In this document: positions 1-5,129 of the stretch, piece by piece
Layout: each line of letters starts with the position of its first letter
Position numbering within the stretch: position 1 is the first letter of the stretch
Notes under the pieces: generated by a model
Database searches by the model: none
Told to the model about the DNA's origin: nothing
The model's input: the letters and a program-made list of their open reading frames with translations, nothing else
Origin: an uncultured Bacilli bacterium
GTDB taxonomy: Bacteria; Bacillota_I; Bacilli_A; RF39; UBA660
Reading direction: 5' to 3'
NCBI GenBank assembly: GCA_944358495.1
Contig: CALVRF010000048.1
Location: 1-9,960, forward strand
DNA length: 9,960 bases
Translations under genes and position numbers: made by a program

Positions 1-54
1 ACTGTAAATTACGATAAAACTTGTTAAAAACATTCTTTTTAAGTTACTGGTCAT
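1..54 (-). CDS. N-terminus of a protein running off the window, probably membrane or exported (partial)
   Basis: An ATG at 54-52 opens a frame that stays open for all 18 codons to the window edge. The peptide begins MTSNLKRMFLTSFIVIYS: a short polar start with Lys-Arg, then a hydrophobic run. This is what a signal peptide or first membrane helix looks like. A purine-rich GGGAG ribosome binding site sits about 9 nt upstream, and a candidate extended -10 promoter lies at 94-102, just after the terminator of the preceding gene. Gene start, promoter and terminator are arranged consistently. Too little is visible to name a family, and whether it belongs functionally to the pilus genes upstream is unknown. 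Confidence 0.5.
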   Translation of the reverse strand, partial: MTSNLKRMFLTSFIVIYS

Positions 55-93
55 AAATAGCCACTCCCTATTTTTGTATTTTTCTACAAGTAC

Positions 94-102
94 ATTATAA
101 CA
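94..102 (-). promoter_or_regulatory. Candidate extended -10 promoter for the gene leaving the window
   Basis: On the minus strand this reads TGTTATAAT, a perfect extended -10 element. No good -35 is present at 16-18 bp, because the upstream sequence is the T-run of the terminator at 104-134. That is tolerable for an extended -10 promoter. It would start transcription near position 87, about 33 nt ahead of the ATG at 54. Confidence 0.5.
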
Positions 103-103
103 C

Positions 104-134
104 AAAAAAAAACAACAATAAACAATTATTGATG
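104..134 (-). terminator. Rho-independent terminator after the VirB2-like pair
   Basis: Downstream of the stop codon at 147 the minus strand forms a hairpin with arms CAATAA and TTATTG and the loop TTGT (131-116). One mismatch and two further base pairs extend the stem outward. A run of nine T residues follows (112-104). The stem is AT-rich and weak, but the position, small loop and uninterrupted T-run fit an intrinsic terminator. Confidence 0.6.
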
Positions 135-146
135 CTTTTTCGTATT

Positions 147-578
147 TTATTCTGTTTGAGTGCTTTCTTCTGTATTCTCTTCATCCGTAGTGGTGCTATC
201 AGTTTCAACACCATTAATGAATTTTTTACTACAATCCCATATATCAGCAGTTTGTTCTCCTTCACCAGATTCTTGTTCAACTCCGGCAAGTAAGTTAACA
301 AGTAGCTGAACAATAGTAATAACTAAGAATACTAATACAGCAGAAATAAGTCTAGAAATGAAGGCTTTTTGATATTTTTTAATATCTTCTTCTTTTTTAG
401 CGACAACTGATTTAGCAAAATCAAGCATACCCCAAATGATTAATAAAATTGGAACAACTATTTTAATAATTCGAATAATAGTTGCTACTAAATTAAATAA
501 ACTATCGGGAACAGCTATACCACCACACATAGTTGTGTTCTCAGTAATGTCGTCTAAAATATTAAACATTTCTAACAT
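147..578 (-). CDS. VirB2/TrbC-like two-helix pilin-type membrane protein, copy 2
   Basis: A 143-residue protein with two hydrophobic segments (about 28-50 and 77-98) joined by a short Lys/Glu-rich loop, ending in an acidic Ser/Thr/Glu tail. The core PILLIIWGMLDFAKSVV is shared almost exactly with the protein encoded just upstream (598-963), as are PD-x-LFN before helix 1, QKAFISRLI before helix 2, and one cysteine at each end (Cys18, Cys116). The two genes are therefore tandem paralogues. Size, topology and the helix-loop-helix pattern resemble VirB2/TrbC-type pilins of type IV secretion systems; this is a structural resemblance judged by eye. The two outside cysteines could form a disulfide. 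It follows its partner after 19 nt and has an AGGGA ribosome binding site 5 nt before the chosen ATG; another ATG lies three codons in. A small pore or holin-like protein is the main alternative. Confidence 0.75.
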   Translation of the reverse strand: MLEMFNILDDITENTTMCGGIAVPDSLFNLVATIIRIIKIVVPILLIIWGMLDFAKSVVAKKEEDIKKYQKAFISRLISAVLVFLVITIVQLLVNLLAGVEQESGEGEQTADIWDCSKKFINGVETDSTTTDEENTEESTQTE

Positions 579-597
579 TTATATCCCTGCTTTCTTA

Positions 598-963
598 TTA
601 TGATTTTCCGTTAAGGAACCATTCTATACAAGTACCCCATGTAGTTTCATCGGCAGCAGCATTTCCTTCACCACCAACGGTACCGACTAAGCTAACTAAT
701 AGCTTAACAATGGTAACAACTAAGAATACTATAGCAGCAGCAATTAATCTCTTTATAAAGATTTTTTGACCGGCTTTAATCTTATCTTCATCACCACCAA
801 CAACAGCTTTGCCAAAGTCAATCATACCCCAAATGATAAGTAAAATTGGAACAACTACTTGGATAGCCATAATAATTAAACTAACAATATTAAATACAGC
901 ATCAGGTATTTGTTCACAAGCTTGAGCTGCACTGGTTGCTAAAGTATTTACTAAATTAATCAT
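598..963 (-). CDS. VirB2/TrbC-like two-helix pilin-type membrane protein, copy 1
   Basis: A 121-residue protein and the first gene of its own transcription unit. It has two predicted membrane helices (about 24-49 and 72-94), a short charged loop with GGDEDKIKAGQKIF between them, and cysteines at residues 16 and 112. These frame the hydrophobic core just as in the downstream paralogue. No classical cleavable signal peptide is obvious, since helix 1 starts only after about 20 residues. The GAGGAGGAT ribosome binding site fixes the ATG at 963, and a near-consensus promoter lies directly upstream. The layout resembles small two-helix pilins of the VirB2/TrbC type. Location beside a Tad pilus cassette, but behind a terminator, suggests a related but separately controlled surface or envelope function. 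Function is inferred only. Confidence 0.78.
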   Translation of the reverse strand: MINLVNTLATSAAQACEQIPDAVFNIVSLIIMAIQVVVPILLIIWGMIDFGKAVVGGDEDKIKAGQKIFIKRLIAAAIVFLVVTIVKLLVSLVGTVGGEGNAAADETTWGTCIEWFLNGKS

Positions 964-991
964 ACTCTTTTATCCTCCTCTTTATGTATTA

Positions 992-1020
992 ATCATACTT
1001 AAAATTTGAATATTTGTCAA
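992..1020 (-). promoter_or_regulatory. Sigma-A-type promoter of the VirB2-like pair
   Basis: The minus strand shows a perfect -35 TTGACA (1020-1015), a 17-bp spacer, and the -10 TATGAT (997-992, five of six consensus bases). Transcription would start near 985, giving a leader of about 22 nt that contains the GAGGAGG ribosome binding site. The -35 is part of an inverted repeat (1015-1051), which suggests control by a repressor. Confidence 0.8.
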
Positions 1021-1051
1021 CATTTATTGTGGATATTAATTGATGTTGACA
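1015..1051. repeat. Perfect 9-bp inverted repeat over a -35 box (operator candidate)
   Basis: The arms TGTCAACAT (1015-1023) and ATGTTGACA (1043-1051) are perfectly complementary and separated by 19 bp. One arm covers the -35 of the promoter at 992-1020; the other lies upstream, ending at the T-run of the terminator of the TadZ-like gene. Placement suits a DNA-binding regulator. It could instead be an RNA hairpin in read-through transcripts. Confidence 0.5.
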
Positions 1052-1052
1052 T

Positions 1053-1092
1053 AAAAAAACAGGCTTTTTAGTGAAACATTCCAAATAAGCCT
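1053..1092 (-). terminator. Rho-independent terminator overlapping the end of the TadZ-like gene, possibly bidirectional
   Basis: The minus-strand arms AGGCTT (1092-1087) and AAGCCT (1066-1061) form a stem, followed after one G by seven T residues (1059-1053). The 5' arm and the whole loop lie within the final codons and stop of the TadZ-like gene. The plus strand shows the mirror layout, with eight T residues at 1092-1099, so the element could also stop antisense transcription. The loop of about 20 nt is long, which lowers confidence slightly. It marks the end of the Tad cassette. Confidence 0.7.
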
Positions 1093-2066
1093 TTTTTTTG
1101 TTCTATGTTATCACCATTTTGTTTGATAAAACCTAATTTTACTAGGAATGCGTCAAGAGCTTTATTATTATTCTCTTGGTCATATAATGGTGGTAAACTA
1201 TAAAATGTTTTTATGTTGGTTTCATATTCAAGATCTAAAACATCGTGACTACTTAATAAACTTTTATTTAAAACGATGTGTTTACCTCTATAGCTTTCAA
1301 AGGCTCTAGGATTTTTAGAAAGTAATTTGTTGAGCTTTATTTTAGAAGGTTCAAGCAAATAAATGGTTTCTGCCATTAAACCTTCGGCTGAACTGCTGTT
1401 ATTAATATCTACTAAGATAACATCATTTTGACTGTATTTAGCAATATTATTGCCTAGTTCATTTGAAGAAATACTGTACATGTTACTATCACCAAAATAC
1501 ATAAAATCATGTTTATCTAATTCCAAAGCGACCACACTATAATTTCTTTCAAGTTGTTTTTTGATAATATATGTTAAAGTAGTAGCACCCGCTTCTTCAC
1601 TGATATCTTTAATGCCGATTACTGTGGCTGATGAAGATTCTTTATATATTTGAACTGGTGCTACCCCAACATTATCATGGGTGGTATCTAGTTGATGATA
1701 CTGAGCAACATCACGATAACTATTAGGGTTATTATATAAATACATAACCCCTTCAACGTTCATTGTGAAGTTATAAATGCGCATAGAAATTAGATCAGAT
1801 AAGTATTCAGGATCCGTTACTTCAGGGGAACCATCTAATAATAAAATTAGTCTATCCATATCTAAAGATAAAGATAATTTTTGTAATGTTTTTATGTCTT
1901 TATAACCTTTTAAAGCAGTTATATCTAAAATCATACGCTGAAAAAAGAAATTTTTGAATGTTTCAATAATTTCATCAACAGTGAACTCGCCATTTAGAGA
2001 TTTGATGACATCAATATCAAGAGTTGCTAAAGCATCCCTATATTTGTTAGCAATTATGACATTCAT
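1068..2066 (-). CDS. Divergent CpaE/TadZ-like pilus-localisation ATPase
   Basis: A soluble 332-residue protein with no signal peptide or membrane helix. Residues about 40-120 look like a degenerate receiver-type alpha/beta domain (strands RMILDIT and RLILLLDG). Residues about 147-290 look like a ParA/MinD-type fold. The P-loop region reads GIKDISEEAGATTLT (151-165), so the lysine expected in GKTT is alanine (GATT). A Walker-B-like strand DVILVDINN follows at 215-223, and the ParA-type strand HIVLN at 263-267. TadZ/CpaE proteins place the Tad machine in the cell and commonly combine an atypical receiver domain with an unusual Walker A. The last position in the cassette and the domain order support this assignment, although overall similarity is low. 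Start: AAAGGAGG lies 7 nt before the ATG, overlapping the stop of the preceding gene. ATP binding may be weak or lost. Confidence 0.68.
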   Translation of the reverse strand: MNVIIANKYRDALATLDIDVIKSLNGEFTVDEIIETFKNFFFQRMILDITALKGYKDIKTLQKLSLSLDMDRLILLLDGSPEVTDPEYLSDLISMRIYNFTMNVEGVMYLYNNPNSYRDVAQYHQLDTTHDNVGVAPVQIYKESSSATVIGIKDISEEAGATTLTYIIKKQLERNYSVVALELDKHDFMYFGDSNMYSISSNELGNNIAKYSQNDVILVDINNSSSAEGLMAETIYLLEPSKIKLNKLLSKNPRAFESYRGKHIVLNKSLLSSHDVLDLEYETNIKTFYSLPPLYDQENNNKALDAFLVKLGFIKQNGDNIEQKKGLFGMFH

Positions 2067-2078
2067 TTTATTCCTCCT

Positions 2079-2579
2079 TTAGTTATTATTAATAGTAAAG
2101 GTCATGGTCTCTCCACTTATCGGAATTTTAATTAAATCATCGATAATTGGAACATCAAAATACATATAAGCGGTAACAGTATAATAAACACCACAACGTC
2201 CTTCATTATCACCATTACATGTACTATGTCTATAAACACAATACTCATAATCACTGACTTTATTTACTAATGTACCATCGCCATTACAGTTGGTTGTATT
2301 ATTCTGTCCACCATTAGTATTATAACGATAACCAATTCCAGTTCCATCATTTCCATTACTTAACCAATCAATAATTTCATCTTCGGCATTAGCATAAGCA
2401 TTTTCCGCTTGCTCAACGGTTGTTGAATGTTCGCCTTCTTTTTCGATTTCTTCCACAATTTTATTTTTAACTTTATAAGCTTTAGTGTAACTTAATGAAC
2501 CAACAAAAAAGGCAATTAATATAGCAACAAAGATAATAACAATATTAAAAAGGGCAGCATTTCCTATAGCTTCTTTCAT
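2079..2579 (-). CDS. TadE-like pseudopilin 2 (minor pilin)
   Basis: A 166-residue protein starting MKEAIG-NAALFN, followed by one hydrophobic helix (about 9-29) and an outside domain. The N-terminus matches the leader of the Flp-like pilin (MKEASG-E) and of the preceding gene (MREGVG-E), which suggests cleavage by one prepilin peptidase after Gly6. It is a paralogue of the protein encoded at 2576-3082; both share the YTKAYKV/YYKAFKV segment, IGY-x-YN, YEYCVY/YAYCVY, and a PI-x-D strand near the C-terminus. It carries four cysteines (98, 114, 121, 129). TadE/TadF proteins are minor pilins of Tad systems with this layout. The start overlaps the upstream stop as ATGA, and its ribosome binding site lies inside the last codons of that gene, so the two are probably translationally coupled. 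Confidence 0.75.
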   Translation of the reverse strand: MKEAIGNAALFNIVIIFVAILIAFFVGSLSYTKAYKVKNKIVEEIEKEGEHSTTVEQAENAYANAEDEIIDWLSNGNDGTGIGYRYNTNGGQNNTTNCNGDGTLVNKVSDYEYCVYRHSTCNGDNEGRCGVYYTVTAYMYFDVPIIDDLIKIPISGETMTFTINNN

Positions 2580-3082
2580 CCGCTTGCACTACTCCTTTCC
2601 GTAAAGTTATAAGTACGTTCACCCTTGGTGTAAACTGGTACTTTAAAATTATCAACGATTGGCAAGTCAACATATATGTAAGTAACTACACTGTAGTTAT
2701 AATATATTGGTTCACCATCGCCATTTTCTTTATCTTTGTCATTACCACCTCGGTCATCTTCATAATAATAAACGCAGTAGGCATACTCTTCGTCTTGTCT
2801 AACATTATTATTACTAGTAGAAACTAGCTCTGCATCGCCTCTTTTGGCTTGGCAAGTTACTTCTCCCGCATTATAAGCATAACCGATAGATTGTAAATCA
2901 CGAGCAATTTCTTCTTTAGCTAAGCTATTGTATCCTTCATATTTCTCAATGATGTCTAATATTCTAGCATTTACTTTAAAGGCTTTATAGTAATTTAGGG
3001 TGGCGGCTAGAAGGCCGAAAACAATAACTATAAATATAATTATTAAATTGTATGTAAAAATCTCTCCAACCCCTTCTCGCAT
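2576..3082 (-). CDS. TadE-like pseudopilin 1 (minor pilin)
   Basis: A 168-residue protein with leader MREGVG, then one hydrophobic segment (about 8-28), an amphipathic stretch NYYKAFKVNARILDII, and a soluble outer domain with two cysteines (77, 103) and an acidic Gly/Asp/Lys loop (about 109-123). Single N-terminal helix plus beta-rich outer domain, and its position right after the pilin gene, match TadE/TadF-type minor pilins. It resembles the next gene along its length, indicating tandem duplication followed by divergence. A strong AAGGAGGTGG ribosome binding site precedes the ATG. The stop is TGA within ATGA, shared with the next start. Exact TadE versus TadF identity cannot be settled by eye. 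Confidence 0.75.
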   Translation of the reverse strand: MREGVGEIFTYNLIIIFIVIVFGLLAATLNYYKAFKVNARILDIIEKYEGYNSLAKEEIARDLQSIGYAYNAGEVTCQAKRGDAELVSTSNNNVRQDEEYAYCVYYYEDDRGGNDKDKENGDGEPIYYNYSVVTYIYVDLPIVDNFKVPVYTKGERTYNFTERSSASG

Positions 3083-3109
3083 AAAGCCACCTCCTTATTT
3101 ACTACATTA

Positions 3110-3322
3110 TTATTTAGTACTAGTACTTCCCGTATTACATTCTGGGTCATAACTAGTTGTACAGCTTCCATTAACCCATTGCCCTCCGGCATCCATACAA
3201 CATGCTCTTTCTTGGGTATTTGACATCATGCTACTGATGATTGGTGTAGCGATAGCCACGATAACACCAATAAGAATGATTGTAACAACGGTTAAGTTTG
3301 CTTCTCCTGATGCTTCTTTCAT
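3110..3322 (-). CDS. Flp-like major pilin with cysteine-rich C-terminus
   Basis: A 70-residue protein placed between tadC and the TadE-like genes, where Tad clusters often carry pilin genes. It begins MKEASG-EANLTVV, then one strongly hydrophobic helix (about 10-30). The C-terminal 30 residues hold four cysteines (41, 42, 54, 62) in the pattern ACCMDAGGQWVNGSC...EC, which could give two disulfides. Flp pilins are short peptides cleaved after a glycine and polymerised through the hydrophobic helix. Length and hydrophobicity fit, but the usual Glu-Tyr pair after the cleavage site is absent and Glu instead follows the glycine directly. The RBS region AGGTGGTGAT sits just before the ATG, and a candidate promoter sits upstream, consistent with high expression. 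Confidence 0.75.
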   Translation of the reverse strand: MKEASGEANLTVVTIILIGVIVAIATPIISSMMSNTQERACCMDAGGQWVNGSCTTSYDPECNTGSTSTK

Positions 3323-3354
3323 CTATATCACCACCTATCTTCCCTATTTTCTTA

Positions 3355-3383
3355 ATTATAACACATTTTAATCAACTTGACCA
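3355..3383 (-). promoter_or_regulatory. Candidate internal promoter driving the pilin genes
   Basis: The gap between tadC and the pilin gene carries, on the minus strand, TGGTCA (3383-3378, four of six -35 bases), a 17-bp spacer, and TATAAT (3360-3355) preceded by TGT, a perfect extended -10. Transcription would start near 3348, about 26 nt before the pilin ATG. A weaker second candidate (TTGTCA 3417-3412, 15 bp, TATACT 3396-3391) lies just upstream. A pilin promoter would allow more pilin than motor protein. Confidence 0.6.
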
Positions 3384-3414
3384 TAAAATGAGTATAGACA
3401 TTTTAGTAAGTTGA
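3372..3414. repeat. Imperfect 43-bp dyad over the pilin promoter
   Basis: The plus strand has outer arms TCAACTT (3372-3378) and AAGTTGA (3408-3414), and inner arms AAAATG (3385-3390) and CATTTT (3399-3404). All are centred on the same point, with an 8-nt centre and unequal internal loops. No T-run follows, so it is not a standard terminator. It overlaps the -35 region of the pilin promoter and may be an operator or an mRNA structure after tadC. Confidence 0.4.
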
Positions 3415-3423
3415 CAAATTTTC

Positions 3424-4215
3424 CTAGAAATTCATCATGGTCATCATTGCGAGTAACATAAATACTAAAGTTCCACCGCCGGTTCCAAATAACATAACCA
3501 TGGTTCTATTTTCCATTTTATCCAAACGTTCTTTATATTTTTGTTCTCTAGCTTTATTTTGTAAGGTTGAAATTGTTCTTGAAAAGGCAAGTAATTGTTC
3601 TTGCTTATTTTCTTGACTACCTAAGCCTAATCTATAAAGTAAACGCATCATACGCATGGAATCACGAACAGGATATTCATTAGCAAAGTCCATATATGGC
3701 TGGACCGATGAATCTCCGGCGTCAATTTTTTCAATTAATCTCCTTAATCCTGGTTTAAAAATTTCTGGGGCACTATCAATTGATTTAGAAATAGCTACGG
3801 GTACAGTGTAGTGCTGGATCAAAATTTCTAAACTCTTTAAATAGTATGGAAGCATTAAATTGATTTTATGCAAATTGGCTTTATAATAATTTTTAAGTTG
3901 CATGTATGGAACTTTAAAAACAGCAAAACCAATAATTACTGAAAGCAAAATATAAATAAACGACAATTTTGATAAAAAGATAAAAATCATTACAACGATA
4001 GCGACTAATCCATTTCTTATTCTTTTAGAAAATAGTTTATTGGTATCAACATCACCATATCTAACTTTGACTAAGAAATCATAATCTTCTTCCATAAGGA
4101 ACCTAAAATATGGTTCGGTATCATTAACAAATTTTTTCGCACTAAAATGGTTGTTAATAACAAGAATAACGACAACAATTATAGCGATAATAATAAACAT
4201 AACACCTATACTCAT
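3424..4215 (-). CDS. tadC: TadC, inner-membrane platform protein of a Tad pilus
   Basis: A 263-residue integral membrane protein with hydrophobic segments at about 4-20, 69-82, 84-100 and 237-258, and a cytoplasmic helical stretch (about 105-235) typical of the T2SSF/GspF domain. Recognisable features are LPYYLKSLEILIQHYTVPVA (122-141) and the region MRLLYRLGLGSQENKQEQLL (190-209). TadC pairs with TadB in the membrane to form the platform turned by the CpaF ATPase. The start codon overlaps the tadB stop by one base (TAATG), with a GGGGG ribosome binding site inside the end of tadB, so the pair is probably translated together. Assignment as TadC and not TadB rests on gene order after tadB, and either name denotes the same fold. 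Confidence 0.85.
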   Translation of the reverse strand: MSIGVMFIIIAIIVVVILVINNHFSAKKFVNDTEPYFRFLMEEDYDFLVKVRYGDVDTNKLFSKRIRNGLVAIVVMIFIFLSKLSFIYILLSVIIGFAVFKVPYMQLKNYYKANLHKINLMLPYYLKSLEILIQHYTVPVAISKSIDSAPEIFKPGLRRLIEKIDAGDSSVQPYMDFANEYPVRDSMRMMRLLYRLGLGSQENKQEQLLAFSRTISTLQNKAREQKYKERLDKMENRTMVMLFGTGGGTLVFMLLAMMTMMNF

Positions 4216-5117
4216 TATTCAGCCCCCACATCTTCATTGTAATATTTTTCCCCGCTTAAAAGGAAATATGTATTTAAAATTATGATACCATGTAATAGTA
4301 ATTGTGTAGTCCAATCTTCAAGCATTTCGTTATAACTCTCAACTCCTAAGAGGAACTGAACTAACATAACCATTAGATATAAGACAATACCAAATTGTAA
4401 GAACTTTTTATGGAATGTCGCTCTATCAATACGGTCACGATAAACATTTTCTACAAGCATATCGATGTCCTGGCTCATGTTTTCTAGTGACTCACCTGAG
4501 TCTCTCGAACCTTCATTGGTTATTTGGTAGAATAATTGATGCATATTTTTAACAATGTAAAAATCATATTTGGCATTAAAGAAAGCAATTGAAGCATCAA
4601 TAGTTCCGTTTTCATAAGCCATATCTATCATTGTTTTAACATCGGATTTAACTGGGTCTTCTAAGACATTTGATTCGTATACACCTTCTAAGGCTTTGAC
4701 AAATGATTGCGTTGTATTAAATTCCATAATTGTATTGGTAGTATATACTTGGATTTGTTCAAAAATAAATTCACTATATATACGTTTACAGCGTAAATAA
4801 GTTAAATACGGAATTACTAAGATTGAAAGGAAAGCATATACTAGAGAAATACCAACATTATAGAAATATAAATAAGTTATAACCGCTGCACTAACGGCAA
4901 AAACAATAATTTGAATGGCATATTGCCTTGGGGTATACTCTTGTCCTAATTCTTTAACTTTTTTCCTTATAACTTTAAATGAATAAGGAGTATATTTTTC
5001 ATAAACAAAGTTTATTTTTTCGTTAACGAATTTATAGACATTGGTTTTTTTATTACTGCGATAAACAATAATAAAGATAGCAATCGCTAAAACGATTAGA
5101 AAAATTATAAATGTCAT
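4215..5117 (-). CDS. tadB: TadB, inner-membrane platform protein of a Tad pilus
   Basis: A 300-residue membrane protein with an N-terminal helix (2-19), a pair of helices (about 66-86 and 88-106), a long cytoplasmic helical region (about 110-235), and two C-terminal helices (about 240-258 and 271-288). The cytoplasmic part has T2SSF-like features, with the acidic/glycine segment NEGSRDSGESLENMSQDID (201-219) where the family carries its second helical turn. With TadC it forms the platform that couples ATP hydrolysis to pilin extrusion. It follows the motor gene directly: the cpaF stop TAA runs into AAGGAGGGAGACA and the ATG. Length is close to usual TadB proteins. Confidence 0.85.
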   Translation of the reverse strand: MTFIIFLIVLAIAIFIIVYRSNKKTNVYKFVNEKINFVYEKYTPYSFKVIRKKVKELGQEYTPRQYAIQIIVFAVSAAVITYLYFYNVGISLVYAFLSILVIPYLTYLRCKRIYSEFIFEQIQVYTTNTIMEFNTTQSFVKALEGVYESNVLEDPVKSDVKTMIDMAYENGTIDASIAFFNAKYDFYIVKNMHQLFYQITNEGSRDSGESLENMSQDIDMLVENVYRDRIDRATFHKKFLQFGIVLYLMVMLVQFLLGVESYNEMLEDWTTQLLLHGIIILNTYFLLSGEKYYNEDVGAE

Positions 5118-5129
5118 TGTCTCCCTCCT

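Noticed and set aside
95..313. Minus-strand frame overlapping the second VirB2-like gene
   Set aside because: It is out of frame with a well-supported gene, and runs through that gene's terminator T-run, giving a poly-Phe end.
2576..2579. TGA read as tryptophan (alternative genetic code)
   Set aside because: TGA acts here as a stop within ATGA, read-through would meet another stop four codons later, and tryptophans elsewhere in the window use TGG.
3372..3414. Terminator for tadC
   Set aside because: The dyad has unequal internal loops and no T-run behind it; it is listed as a possible operator or RNA structure instead.
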